Below, one piece after another: positions 26,723-36,657 of a stretch of 64,000 nt of DNA (the first letter of the stretch is position 1; every line of letters begins with the position of its first letter). The DNA lies in assembly GCA_022661535.1 (NCBI GenBank), contig JAKULF010000009.1, forward strand, positions 930,001 to 994,000. The letters run 5' to 3'. Origin of the DNA: Eutypa lata. Taxonomy: Eukaryota > Ascomycota > Sordariomycetes > Xylariales > Diatrypaceae. The translations under genes and the position numbers were made by a program. The notes under the pieces were generated by a model that was not told where the DNA came from, did not search any database, and saw only the letters and a program-made list of their open reading frames with translations.

Positions 26723-28699
26723 ATGCCTACACAAAGGTTAACCACAGACCTAGCAACGCGGCTGCCACCACCGGCGCCACCTACACCACCTCCCAATCCA
26801 TGGTCAGGCCGAACGAGGATTCCTAGCAAACCATTGATAAATTGGTCCGTATGGCCGCACCGCCTCCTCCACGTCAAAACTATGACCTCATACGCCAGAC
26901 AAGGCCAAAGCACTTATAATGGTGTGAATGCACCTCTATATAATGTTTTAAGTTATACATGGGGCAGGTTTATGGACAGGACCATGCAAGAAACTCCGCT
27001 GCTAGTACATGGGATTAGTTGGCCTGTACCTTCGATCCAGAAGACACATTTCAGTGCAGCTGCCTTCCGGGATGCAATTCATTGTGCTGCTAATGGCTAC
27101 CGGAATACCTGTGAGTGGCTGTGGGTCGATATAGCATGTATTCCCCAAGAGCATGATAAAGAGACACCAGAGGCAGCTCACATTCGAGACCAGGAAATCT
27201 CTAGACAGGTAGAAATATTCCATCGCGCTAAGGAGGCTTTTGCATGGCTTTCTTCCTTTAGAAAGCTCGACCTTATCCAAGACCGGGGCAAGCTAATATC
27301 GATCGACGATTTCATATTATACTTTAATGAGCATCAAAACGAAGTTCGTACAATGGAAACCGCGACTAGGTTCTTGGACTCATTAGAAGAATATTCGCGC
27401 TTAGTTACTGAACCGATAACTACTATGCTCAATCACCAGTGGTTTAATTCCCTTTGGACTCTTCAGGAGATGATCTTGCGACCAGACGCCTTCATCCTTT
27501 TTGACGATGGTCTACTAGAGGTTGGAGATACTGATGATGGACCCCTGAGGCCATGGAACCTTAATACCCTAAAGCTTGATGTTTATGCCTTACGTACAAC
27601 TTTAACCGGCCGGCACGTGGTAAGGGCTCTTGGAGATGCCGAATTAATAGCAGACAGAATCTTGTCGGATGGGACCTCTACTTCTATTAGCCTCAGCAAA
27701 GATAAGAGTCGCTCGGCTAGAATAGTACAACGCCTAGAAAAATTCAGAATCCTACAGCAACTTAAAGGGCTTGACGCGTTAGATATCAAGTTTCCACACA
27801 CTGCCTATTCTTTAGCACAACAACGCCATACATCGAAGCCAGAAGACCTCATTCATGGCATTGTTCAAACATATGGCATCACCTGTGGACCGTTACCCGC
27901 CGGAGGGGACCCAATTTCTCGGCTGCATGCACTGGAGGACGAATTCGGCGAAAAGTTGGTTACTAAATCGCCAGTACTTTCTCAACTTTTTATACACAGT
28001 GGAGAGGGGAATCCTCGGAGGAGTTGGCTCATCACACAGGAGTGCAAAGTTGATGACCATTTCTGGGCTCAGTTTACCGAGGACCATCGTCAAGTTAATA
28101 CTCTCTATCTCTCCCTCGAGGTAGTTAAAAAGCCCGACTACGGACGACCGCAAGAGTACTACCTACAATTCGTGGGAAACGCTTGGTGTCTCAACACATT
28201 CGTGCAATGTCCAAATTCTGTGACATTGAGGACATTCGTTCCATTCAATCCAGGAGTTCCCGATCGCTATCGAGGTTTAATGCTCGACAATCACGTTTCC
28301 AAATCTGCTCTGTTGAGTATTATTGATTATTTTCCTGACCGGGAAATCATGTTAAATTCCGTGAAGCGCTTATATCAGTACTATCCAATAGTTAATGGCT
28401 ATAGCGAACGAGATAGTATACGGCAACATGAAATTTCTGCTATGATCAAGGTTGCACCCCTCGCATCTGTGTCGCCCTATAATTTGCCAGTGGTTGACTA
28501 TGTCGGGATTGTCCTTACTCCCTCCCCAACTAATAACGGATGCTGTAATGCTACGGATCAGGGGAACACACCAGCTCCATGCATAGCCACATGGAGAAGG
28601 ATTGGACTTATAAGATGGACTGAGACGTATGATGACGAGAACCCCGTCCTTCATCGTCAACTTCCCCCTTACCATGAATTTAATGGGTTAATAAAATGA
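26723..28699 (+). CDS. HET-domain protein, group A, proline-rich N-terminus
   Basis: 658 residues. An N-terminal proline-rich leader (LPPPAPPTPPPNP, 14-26) is followed by the group signature WPHRLLHVKTMTSY (44-57). HET block 1 is YNVLSYTWGRF (73-83). Block 2 is WLWVDIACIPQEH followed by RQVEIFHRAKEAFAWL, and block 3 is WFNSLWTLQEMILRPDAF. The downstream element is degenerate: EDLIHGIVQTYGI replaces the DRIYGIMQ seen in relatives. The C-terminal module ends in WRRIGLIRW, matching the last motif of the other group A members. No introns are needed. It is likely involved in non-self recognition and programmed cell death; this rests on family membership only. Confidence 0.9.
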   Translation: MPTQRLTTDLATRLPPPAPPTPPPNPWSGRTRIPSKPLINWSVWPHRLLHVKTMTSYARQGQSTYNGVNAPLYNVLSYTWGRFMDRTMQETPLLVHGISWPVPSIQKTHFSAAAFRDAIHCAANGYRNTCEWLWVDIACIPQEHDKETPEAAHIRDQEISRQVEIFHRAKEAFAWLSSFRKLDLIQDRGKLISIDDFILYFNEHQNEVRTMETATRFLDSLEEYSRLVTEPITTMLNHQWFNSLWTLQEMILRPDAFILFDDGLLEVGDTDDGPLRPWNLNTLKLDVYALRTTLTGRHVVRALGDAELIADRILSDGTSTSISLSKDKSRSARIVQRLEKFRILQQLKGLDALDIKFPHTAYSLAQQRHTSKPEDLIHGIVQTYGITCGPLPAGGDPISRLHALEDEFGEKLVTKSPVLSQLFIHSGEGNPRRSWLITQECKVDDHFWAQFTEDHRQVNTLYLSLEVVKKPDYGRPQEYYLQFVGNAWCLNTFVQCPNSVTLRTFVPFNPGVPDRYRGLMLDNHVSKSALLSIIDYFPDREIMLNSVKRLYQYYPIVNGYSERDSIRQHEISAMIKVAPLASVSPYNLPVVDYVGIVLTPSPTNNGCCNATDQGNTPAPCIATWRRIGLIRWTETYDDENPVLHRQLPPYHEFNGLIK

Positions 28700-29100
28700 G
28701 GAAGAAGTGAATAAAGAGGGATAAATGGGGGGTCGCAAAGACGTTAGTAATGTATGGCTTCATTGTACACGAAGCCTTTATCCGCGAAAAGATAATACAG
28801 CGATGCCATTTCTTTTTTAATTTTCTTTTCGTAATAAACCACAACAAGGCATATAATAGCTATTATTTATTATAATTAAGTTAATTTTACTTTTAATTAA
28901 ATGTTTATTAATTGATGTTTATTTAGTTATATTAAGTTTATAAGTAAATAAAAAAATACATGGGATTTTATATTTAAAATATTAAATTATGCTAAATATC
29001 GCAATATAATTGCCCATTGTTTACCCGGGTATATATTTCCTATCAACCCTTTGACATAATACTTATCTTCTTTGCTAATAAAACCACCGAGCTTGTCACT
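28700..29100. other. Intergenic, A+T-rich patch
   Basis: Position about 28800-29000 is strongly A+T-rich, with poly-T and TTATTTATTATAATTAA-like strings. It lies between two HET genes of the same orientation. No gene is seen. Confidence 0.5.
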
Positions 29101-30458
29101 ATGCCCGCATCACTAGTAAGTACTCTCACCATGTAATAACTCTTCTTTCCTAAGGTCTCCGAGTCCGTAAAATTATAATTTAATTTGTTTAACGTATTGC
29201 ACTGCAGATTTACGATGACAACGACCACTTCCCCATGCACGACCGAAGCCGCATACCCCACTTCCAGACTCAGCAGGTATTCAGCTTCTACAACGTGAAC
29301 AACGATTTGAATCCCCTGGGGAATTCGTTCGATCAAACTTACGCAAATGACCTCAAGCCAAAATCCTCTAATAGTAACTCACCAGAAAATCGACCATATT
29401 ACCTCGTCGACACCAAAAATGTCACGTTCCAAACATCCGACCCCTGCCCAGCCTATACTGTAATATCTTATACATGGGGACGTTGGAAGCACCCCGCCAG
29501 GGAGATGGATACACCTGTAGAAGGTGGATATTGGAAAGTGCCGGCAAACACTCTGTTTTCAAGACAGCAACTAGATGAAGCTATGAGAAACATGTCTGGG
29601 GATTCCAATATATGGCTAGATGTTCTATGCATCCCCCAAGACGATCATGATCCTCTGAAGAAGGCCGAGATTGGGAAACAGAGCGAGATATTCCGCTCAG
29701 CATCGCACGGTATGGTATGGTTATGCTCTGGTGGCGAGGAACTCGTCACAGAGCTTTGTTCCGCTGTCCCCGTCATAACCTATATGATCAGACCGGACCT
29801 ATTCCCCCTGAATGATATTGCAGAGGTCCGACGAAGACTAGAGATGATTACCGACATTACGCGATCCGTCCCTTGGACTACTTCTCTCTGGACATTACAG
29901 GAGGCGGCACTTCGTTTGGACTCGGTTTTCTGTAGCAAAACCGGTCACCCGCTTCAGCATAAAGAAAGTGGAGACCTTATAACCATCCGCCATTTCTTGA
30001 AAACACTAAGGGAGATGGAGTACAGTCTCGACGACCTACTCTATGATTGTGCAACCCCACCGTTTGAGAATGGTCGCTTCAAGTATGGGATTGCCAATGG
30101 ACTCGCAGAGTTCGAGGCCCTTGGCTTCTCAGAGGGAGATTTGTCTCTAGCTTTAAAAGCAATGGATACCATGGAGCAAGTTGCTTTACGTCGACTAGTG
30201 AACATGAACGCCGCGGAGTTGATGCGCGCTGCAGATCATCGAGTGTGTGAGCGCAAACATGACCGTGTATACGGTATAATGGGGGCTATAGGCGTCGTAG
30301 TTCCCGTCGATTATGATTTGCCAGCTTCCGAAGTGATGGATATGTTCCTCGCCGAGCTCCACAGGTGTGTCCCCGCTGAGATACAAGCCTTTCGACGCAC
30401 AGGACCTCTCATACCAAACGGAAGGCACTGGCTTGTCGACAAACTCAGCGCCCCTTAG
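29101..30458 (+). CDS. HET-domain protein, group B, two exons, truncated tail
   Basis: I model a 15-nt first exon (29101-29115, MPASL), a 92-nt intron (29116-29207, GTAAGT donor and GCACTGCAG acceptor) and a second exon from 29208. This joins in phase and restores residues IYDDNDHFP ahead of the first downstream ATG (29235). The product is 421 residues. HET block 1 is YTVISYTWGRW (88-98), block 2 is WLDVLCIPQDDHD with KQSEIFRSASHGMVWL, and block 3 is PWTTSLWTLQEAALR. KHDRVYGIMGAIGV follows. Unlike the other two group B genes it has no long N-terminal domain. The ORF stops at LVDKLSAP, just where homologues continue, and coding-like sequence resumes in another frame (next entry). The gene may therefore be a recently damaged allele, or it may function as a shortened protein. 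Confidence 0.85.
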
Positions 30459-30945
30459 TCTCGTCCGCCAACTGTCACCGCCAACATCTCCAGTATTCAA
30501 CAGCGTTACTAAAGGCGGATACCTCGTCGTAAACAACATGCTCACTCTTTACCAGGATGGACTGGAAGAACTGATCGCGAGATGTTTGATGGGAAGCATG
30601 CTACCTACTGTAGACAACCACGCCATATCTACCTTGACCAGGGGAAGGTGGAATCATCAAACATCTACCATAAGGGATCAGAGATTTTCTCGAGTAAGCT
30701 TGTGCCACATATTACGATACCTGGCTTCAATATCGAAGCTAGGATTAATCCCACTTGGCAGTATTGCTGGGATGGATCGCTTAGGATGGAAATTGGTATA
30801 TATTATGGTTGCTTCAACGTCTTCAACTGAAGACCCTGTACATGATAAACACTCCAAACCGTGCTTCGACAGGTTTGGTTTGATATTTACCGGGGACAAG
30901 TTCGCTTTAGGTGTAAATACATCAGGGCCGTTTTTCCTTCATTAA
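30455..30945 (+). pseudogene. Frame-broken C-terminal part of the 29101 HET gene
   Basis: Straight after the stop of the preceding ORF the +1 frame reads LSLVRQLSPPTSPVFNSV, then KGGYLVVNNMLTLYQDG. This resembles the NGWHINVDGSVLMPRIGV region of the 33875 protein. From about 30590 the original frame again looks coding (GFNIEARINPTWQYCWDGS), ending at 30830. Then the other frame gives the family-type ending PCFDRFGLIF before the stop at 30945. At least two, probably three, frame changes are needed. I found no GT-AG intron of the right length that fixes the first one, so I favour small indels over splicing. Confidence 0.6.
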
Positions 30946-31033
30946 TCTCCGAGAAGCTTAGTAATGATAACGCGTTCTAATTATCCCATAAACTAGCCAA
31001 TAATCATGTGCTTAAATCAATACTATTGACATA

Positions 31034-33064
31034 TCATGAACCAAGGCTCTCCGTCTTCTGGGGCTTGTGTAAAATGAATGGAATGGTGTAGACGGCCCAA
31101 TTCTGGTTATCATCAAGGTCCTCTGTAAAGATAGACCCGAATCTGCGCTCTGCTTCCATTTGGGCCCCTACTATTTTCTCTGAGTGTCCAATTGGTGGAT
31201 CCTGAACATAATTCGATCTAGCAGGGTCATTGTGTCTTTGCAAGAAGCTTTGATCACTGATAGGGGGGAGGTCTAGAATCGAAGAGGACATCGGCATATC
31301 CGAGGCGACTATCTTAATGCATTCCGTGACGGAGTCGATAGTATCGTCTCTTAACCGGACTGAGGGCATAGATAAACGTAAATGCAATATCCGTTCCCAT
31401 CCTAGCAGATTAGACTTGAAATCTTCTTTAGGTCGGTCCTTGTGGCCCAGGGGGTACACTTTGTTAACCCCAAAAGCACTGTCGAAGCAGAAGACTAAGA
31501 CGTACAGAGGACCGGTCTGCAAACTTGATATCTGAATAACTGCAAAATTGCCAGTGATCATGTTAATCGTTCTTTCTTTGTCGAAGGAAGGAACTCGGGA
31601 TAGGTCATTTTCGTCATAGCTGTATCCACCCACGACGGAAACACGGAGCCCACGGGCAAACCGTGATGTTGTATCTCCTAACTGCAGATAGTAAGCGTAA
31701 AGAGAAGCCTGGATGTCAGGTGATAGAGACTGCGAATATTCAGAAATCGTTTCCCGTCCTGGGTCCAGGGTACTATGGGCGTAATTGTCTGCTGAGATCT
31801 CCCCTTTCTTAGCTTCGAGTACAATGCTTGGCCTTCGCGCTTTCCTGGTGGGACTGCTAATACACATGGCAAACAACCTGTTGGTTGAGAGATAGTTGGC
31901 CACTACGTCGTCGAACAAATGAAGGGGCCAAGCAACGCTAGTAGATTCTTCAACAGTTGCTAATTTGAAAGACCCAAGTACAATCCGGCGCCTAAAATGT
32001 AATAATTCGGCGTCGTTTTCGTCAATTAGAACAAATCGCTGCCCTGTCTGGAGGCCATGTGAGTATCCACCCATGATCTGCAATTCGGGCAAGGGAATTG
32101 TCTCGATGAAATGTGCCGGAAAGATAGGTCTCTTGATCGTTGAGGATTGTCCACCCCCAAGGAATAGTTGATTGACACTTGCGTTTGTAAAGATACTCCT
32201 GGTAAAAGGATGTACATTAAGCCGGAGCCACTCATTCAGAAGCCCCACGAGTTCATCGCGCAATGATGTGTAAGTGGTAGTCGCAGGATGGCTGTTGTGA
32301 AGGACACGGATGAGTTGGTGGGTGAGCAACCCATTCCAGTGTTGGGATTCCGAGTCATAATATTCTGAGGTGGCTTCCGGATCTGCCAATGTGCCGTCGT
32401 GCAGCCAGAAAACACAGAGAGGTTCATGTGGTTCTGGGTTTTGCAACCATGTATTCCAACCGGCTCTACTCCAAGACCCATGCGACACTTTCATCAGCTC
32501 CTCTTTAGTGAAGGTGGACTCGTGATTCTTGTACTCAATTGATCCTCGATGTGGACGCCCATCAACAATAAGAGTGACCTCCATATCACAACTTATGAGG
32601 GATTTGAGCAAGACGGCGAGCTCTATATCCCGTAGGGGCTTTCCATCTTGTATAGTGTTCATAGGCACCAGAACCCTATCCACGATATCAAGCTTCCGCA
32701 TATGTGGTAGATACGGTGGACACATATCCGTATATCCAGAAAAATGAATGTACACAACGTCGCCCGGATTGGCCTGTCGCTGCAACCACTTAATTGCCCA
32801 TATAATATTCTCGTACGTCGGAGAAGTATCAGCTTTACCCCATGCTGTCATCTCTTGTTGAGTGAGCGGTGGGAGACTTGGGGATGTCAGTGATAAGACG
32901 TTGCTGGGTTGGAAGTCCCAACGATTGATGAGTATATTTCTAACTTCCTTGACATCTTGGACACACCCCTTGAGAGGGGCCAGTGGAGGATGTTCGAAGT
33001 CCCTTGGAGGGGATCCAACAATTTGATAGGAGTCTATTGCACAGAGTATAGCCCACTTGGCCAT
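31034..33064 (-). CDS. Caspase-like protein with both catalytic residues lost (pseudocaspase)
   Basis: 676 residues from the ATG at 33064, which has a good GCCATGG context; an upstream in-frame ATG at 33139 only adds an unlikely leader. The N-terminal third is a caspase/metacaspase fold (Peptidase_C14): KWAILCAIDSYQ (3-14), PLKGCVQDV (30-38), the NILINRWDF helix (43-51) and GDVVYIHFSGYTD (101-113). Active members have FSGHG here with the catalytic His; this one has Tyr111. The catalytic Cys motif D(C/S)CHSG is replaced by DGRPHRG (168-174), with Pro at the Cys position. The gene should therefore be non-proteolytic while the fold is retained. The remaining 400+ residues resemble the C-terminal half of fungal caspase-like proteins but have no domain I can name. 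It lies inside the HET island and is divergent from the HET gene at 33875, which suggests a role in recognition or death signalling as a scaffold or decoy (inference). Confidence 0.85.
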   Translation of the reverse strand: MAKWAILCAIDSYQIVGSPPRDFEHPPLAPLKGCVQDVKEVRNILINRWDFQPSNVLSLTSPSLPPLTQQEMTAWGKADTSPTYENIIWAIKWLQRQANPGDVVYIHFSGYTDMCPPYLPHMRKLDIVDRVLVPMNTIQDGKPLRDIELAVLLKSLISCDMEVTLIVDGRPHRGSIEYKNHESTFTKEELMKVSHGSWSRAGWNTWLQNPEPHEPLCVFWLHDGTLADPEATSEYYDSESQHWNGLLTHQLIRVLHNSHPATTTYTSLRDELVGLLNEWLRLNVHPFTRSIFTNASVNQLFLGGGQSSTIKRPIFPAHFIETIPLPELQIMGGYSHGLQTGQRFVLIDENDAELLHFRRRIVLGSFKLATVEESTSVAWPLHLFDDVVANYLSTNRLFAMCISSPTRKARRPSIVLEAKKGEISADNYAHSTLDPGRETISEYSQSLSPDIQASLYAYYLQLGDTTSRFARGLRVSVVGGYSYDENDLSRVPSFDKERTINMITGNFAVIQISSLQTGPLYVLVFCFDSAFGVNKVYPLGHKDRPKEDFKSNLLGWERILHLRLSMPSVRLRDDTIDSVTECIKIVASDMPMSSSILDLPPISDQSFLQRHNDPARSNYVQDPPIGHSEKIVGAQMEAERRFGSIFTEDLDDNQNWAVYTIPFILHKPQKTESLGS

Positions 33065-33874
33065 GGCAAGATATCTGATTGTGTTTTTGTTGCTCTTAAT
33101 GAAGACCAAGAGTTGAATGTTTTCAACAAGATATATCATGAGCTGACTATTATGTGAGTGATAACATGATGATGACTGATGTTTTACTTTGGTATGTATC
33201 TACATTTATGATTATAAATTGTAAGGGTATGATTGATAGTGACTGATAGAATTTAAAAAACACATGTCGGAAATGCCACTCTAAGTCTTTGGCTCCAGAA
33301 ATAACAGCTACCAGAGATGCTCGCGCAATCTCTTGAGTGTACTTTTGGTGAATCTACTCATACTCTATGTACCTGTTAGCAAGAGACTACATGTACCAAT
33401 TGCATGTGAATAACACAAAAGCATACGTGGCTGCGTTGCACGGGGGCGGGGTAGCTCGTATGAGAAAAGTCTCGACCGTTATGAAGGCCTGATTGCGAGA
33501 GGAGCTATTGGTCCACTGCTGAAAATAGTATGAGAGGTTCCTTTACAAAGACGCCTTCAATATCATTGCAAGGGCCCACCATATTACTCATTCTCGGATC
33601 TCATATTCGTCTGTTTCTGCCAAACCTGCGAAGTGACCTTTTAAAGGATTCATTTAACATACATGGCACTACGAAAATGCAATATACTACATTAATTCCA
33701 CTCACTGCCTTGACCTGCATTCTTTAATTTAACATTTCAATGTTGTACATCAACTGGCTTCAGTCCCCAATAACGTGTAAAACCACTAACTTGTCGGACG
33801 GTATCGTGCTAGAAGAGTCGGTTTCCATCCATACCTCCACGTAAACTCAAATTGCAGTATAATTATCATCGGCG
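33065..33874. other. Divergent intergenic region
   Basis: An 810-bp head-to-head promoter region between the pseudocaspase and a group B HET gene. Composition is normal; there is a short GC-rich tract (GCACGGGGGCGGGG, about 33440). I see no gene, repeat or RNA. Confidence 0.5.
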
Positions 33875-36076
33875 ATGCAATTTGTATCGCACTCCTTTCA
33901 ACCGGGCGTTGAACGGCCTTGGGCCGGCGACCATCTCATCGAAAAGCTGGGATGGGTGGAAGGAGTAAAAGAAATATTTGGTTGGTCTGACGCTGTCGAT
34001 AACTGGCACCTCTGTTTGAAATTCTCCCAAAATTATGCCAACGGCATTGAACTCGAAACCCGTCTCACCACCTCCGAATTTGAGTCCTTGATGCTTCTTA
34101 AGAACTGGTGGGAAGTGGAGGATCCCAATGGACATTTACTACAATGGATCTTTAGACCATCGGGTCGGTCCCCCACTCTGGAGCCAAGAAGCTATCGTTG
34201 TCTACTCTTTCGGTTGTGGTGTTGGGAATTCTGTACCGTCGACCCCGCTACTGATGATCAAGAGAGAAATCCTGCGGAGATAAGGCAGAGAGCTGCATCC
34301 ATAGCTGCTGCTCACAGGACAGCCCTGGCCGCCGTCACTTCTTTAGCCCAAGGGCAAAGTGACAGAAATTCAACCTTAAGAGTCCGCTGTACGCCACGAT
34401 CAGCTTGCCTTGAAGCCTGCCCATGGCTTGCTTTGCGACAACGCCAGGCAGAACATGGAAAAGAATATCCTCACTTTTTGTGGGACACACTGTCCAGATC
34501 AACAATTGAGCTTCCTGCCGGAGACGTCGACTATCTTGTAATAAGCCATACTTGGGGCCGATGGGCTTCGAAGGACGAGAAAGGGCGAAAGTTTTACGTC
34601 GAAGTTCCAGGCGTCCCATGGCAGGTTCCTCGAAACACTATGTTTGAAGTAAAGGATATCCCAAGGCTCCTGTCAAGTATCCCATTTGATACTAGGTATA
34701 TCTGGTTTGATTTGGTTTGCATACCTCAGGACGGCTCTGATCTAATGGGTAATGAAATCGCCAGACAAGCGGCTATTTTCTCGTCGGCAAAGTGGGCAAC
34801 AATTTGGTTCCATGAAATCGAGAGATGGTCTGGTTTAGAATCTGCGGTTTCTTGGTTGGGCCAGGAATATCTTTTACGCATTGGAAACCCGGGGTTAATA
34901 GGGGTAAGTCGAGACCAAATCACGGAAAATCAACAAAGGATTGACGCCAGTTCGACATCTGAACTAGCAAGGGTCGCAACTGAGGACGAAATAAATTGGG
35001 AAACGTTGTGTTTTAACCGCACAACCGAGTCTGGGCAACAGCACATGATACCAGACGGTTGGTTTACGTCTTTATGGACACTCCAGGAATCTTGTCTGCG
35101 ACCCGACATGTTCCTCTGCTCCAAAAGTTGGGCTCTATTCGGCGCGTCCCCAGATACAGCGACTCCGCTGGATCATCTTGTAGCGCTCGTTAATGCTACT
35201 TTGAGCAATATCGAGGAATCTTCAACGTTGCCACTAAGTGTTCACGAACTTCTGGGCGTGTTTATGAAAACCGCCATGCATAAGCTTCTCGAGATGTCAC
35301 CCATCGACATCATTAACTTTGGCAACCAGAGATACTGCCAGGACGAGAACCGAGCGGTCGCCATAATGTCTGCTCTTGGCACGACAGACTGGTACGAGCC
35401 TTTCAGAAAACTTGCGGCAGGCTCTTCATCTGAACAGCTCGTTTCAAGCTTTGTCCATCGGCGCTACCCCGTTCAGTTCCTGAATGAGGCCAAGGACAAA
35501 TTCGGCGCCGTTTTCTTTTCAGTCATAGACCTGACGAGACTCGAGGCCGATTTCTTCAAGTTCAGATGCTGGTCAAAGAAGATTTCCTGGACTGGTCTTG
35601 AAGCCACTATCTTGCCAGTTACGCTGGATATTAGACGACAGCGTTACGCTCCCATGTCTCATGTTGCCATCGAAAGCTACCCGGCGGTGAATGGCTGGCA
35701 TATTAATGTCGATGGCTCAGTCCTAATGCCTAGAATAGGAGTAATTGTTTCCTATCCCGGACGTGAAGCCAATGCGTCTGGTAGAAATGTCACCGTGCAA
35801 GCTATCATGCCTGGTGGAGAGTACTTCAGAGGGGACGTTGAACTGAGAAGCTGGCTTGGCTCGTTCAGACCTAACAGCCAGAAGTATGCTGTATGCTTAT
35901 TCAAAGAGTCGGGTAAGACAAATTCCTTACATTTTGGTATTTTGCTGGAACGAGTTTACAATTGGAAGCGCAAAAAGACATTTTTCAAGTTTGGGGTTGT
36001 CTTTTTTACAGATTCATCTATGGGGGAATCTTTCCATTTCGTCGGAGAAAGGCAGGTAAATATCAAAGTTCTTTAA
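33875..36076 (+). CDS. HET-domain protein, group B, with extra N-terminal domain
   Basis: 733 residues from an ATG in GGCGATGC context. Residues 1 to about 200 form a Trp-rich segment (LKNWWEVEDPNG, 75-86; RLWCWEFCTVDP, 113-124) with a helical ARG/Ala-rich part (EIRQRAASIAAAHRTALAAV, 135-154); I do not recognise it. FLWDTLSRSTIELP leads into HET block 1 YLVISHTWGRW (220-230). Block 2 is YIWFDLVCIPQDG (275-287) with RQAAIFSSAKWATIWF (297-312), and block 3 is GWFTSLWTLQESCLRP (395-410). ENRAVAIMSALG stands where other HET proteins have DRVYGIMG. The C-terminal region contains GWHINVDGSVLMPRIGVIV and ends with FFKFGVVFF. The closest relative here is the 46907 gene, which has the same architecture. 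Confidence 0.9.
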   Translation: MQFVSHSFQPGVERPWAGDHLIEKLGWVEGVKEIFGWSDAVDNWHLCLKFSQNYANGIELETRLTTSEFESLMLLKNWWEVEDPNGHLLQWIFRPSGRSPTLEPRSYRCLLFRLWCWEFCTVDPATDDQERNPAEIRQRAASIAAAHRTALAAVTSLAQGQSDRNSTLRVRCTPRSACLEACPWLALRQRQAEHGKEYPHFLWDTLSRSTIELPAGDVDYLVISHTWGRWASKDEKGRKFYVEVPGVPWQVPRNTMFEVKDIPRLLSSIPFDTRYIWFDLVCIPQDGSDLMGNEIARQAAIFSSAKWATIWFHEIERWSGLESAVSWLGQEYLLRIGNPGLIGVSRDQITENQQRIDASSTSELARVATEDEINWETLCFNRTTESGQQHMIPDGWFTSLWTLQESCLRPDMFLCSKSWALFGASPDTATPLDHLVALVNATLSNIEESSTLPLSVHELLGVFMKTAMHKLLEMSPIDIINFGNQRYCQDENRAVAIMSALGTTDWYEPFRKLAAGSSSEQLVSSFVHRRYPVQFLNEAKDKFGAVFFSVIDLTRLEADFFKFRCWSKKISWTGLEATILPVTLDIRRQRYAPMSHVAIESYPAVNGWHINVDGSVLMPRIGVIVSYPGREANASGRNVTVQAIMPGGEYFRGDVELRSWLGSFRPNSQKYAVCLFKESGKTNSLHFGILLERVYNWKRKKTFFKFGVVFFTDSSMGESFHFVGERQVNIKVL

Positions 36077-36657
36077 GATTGGACATCTTTCAAATTTAAT
36101 TCTTATTATACTACCCTATTACTACTTGAGGTTGCTAATTGTCACCTTAGTTTGATGGCGATTTGTATATTGTAGACCTTTCTCTCCACAAGTTGTTTCC
36201 GTTCCATAGTTAGTGCAACAAGATATGCTTCCCCCCTTATTGCAGATGCCTTGCAATACACCCGTGGTTTTAATAGCCCTCGTACTAGGTGCTTATGTTC
36301 TCCCATACTGTACGTTCAGGGGTCAACACGGAGAGAATACGTGAACACCCGTCATATTCTATCCCTATCAGGTCACTAGTCGTAGGCTGGATGGGTTCAA
36401 CTATATACCCCCAACATGTAAGGGGTGGCTAGACCCCTATTCCAACAAGCAAAATATGGATGATCTAGGGTATTCTGTGTTACAGCACTCCCACTAAACT
36501 TCCTCCACCCACAGATGGCATAATCTTATAGAGTCCCTGAACAGTCTAACAAAAAATCGACTTTAATCGTTGTCAGCACTGAACCAGAGACATTCTGCGC
36601 CAATTTGAAACATGTCATCCTTTCCCAGCATTTGGGTGATTTTAAACGTACGTTGAA
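36077..36657. other. Convergent intergenic region
   Basis: A 581-bp 3'-3' gap between two HET genes, with normal composition. No gene, repeat or RNA is recognisable. Confidence 0.5.

Noticed and set aside
33065..33139. Upstream in-frame ATG for the pseudocaspase (25 extra residues)
   Set aside because: The extra residues have no family resemblance, while the downstream ATG has a strong start context and begins exactly at the caspase fold.
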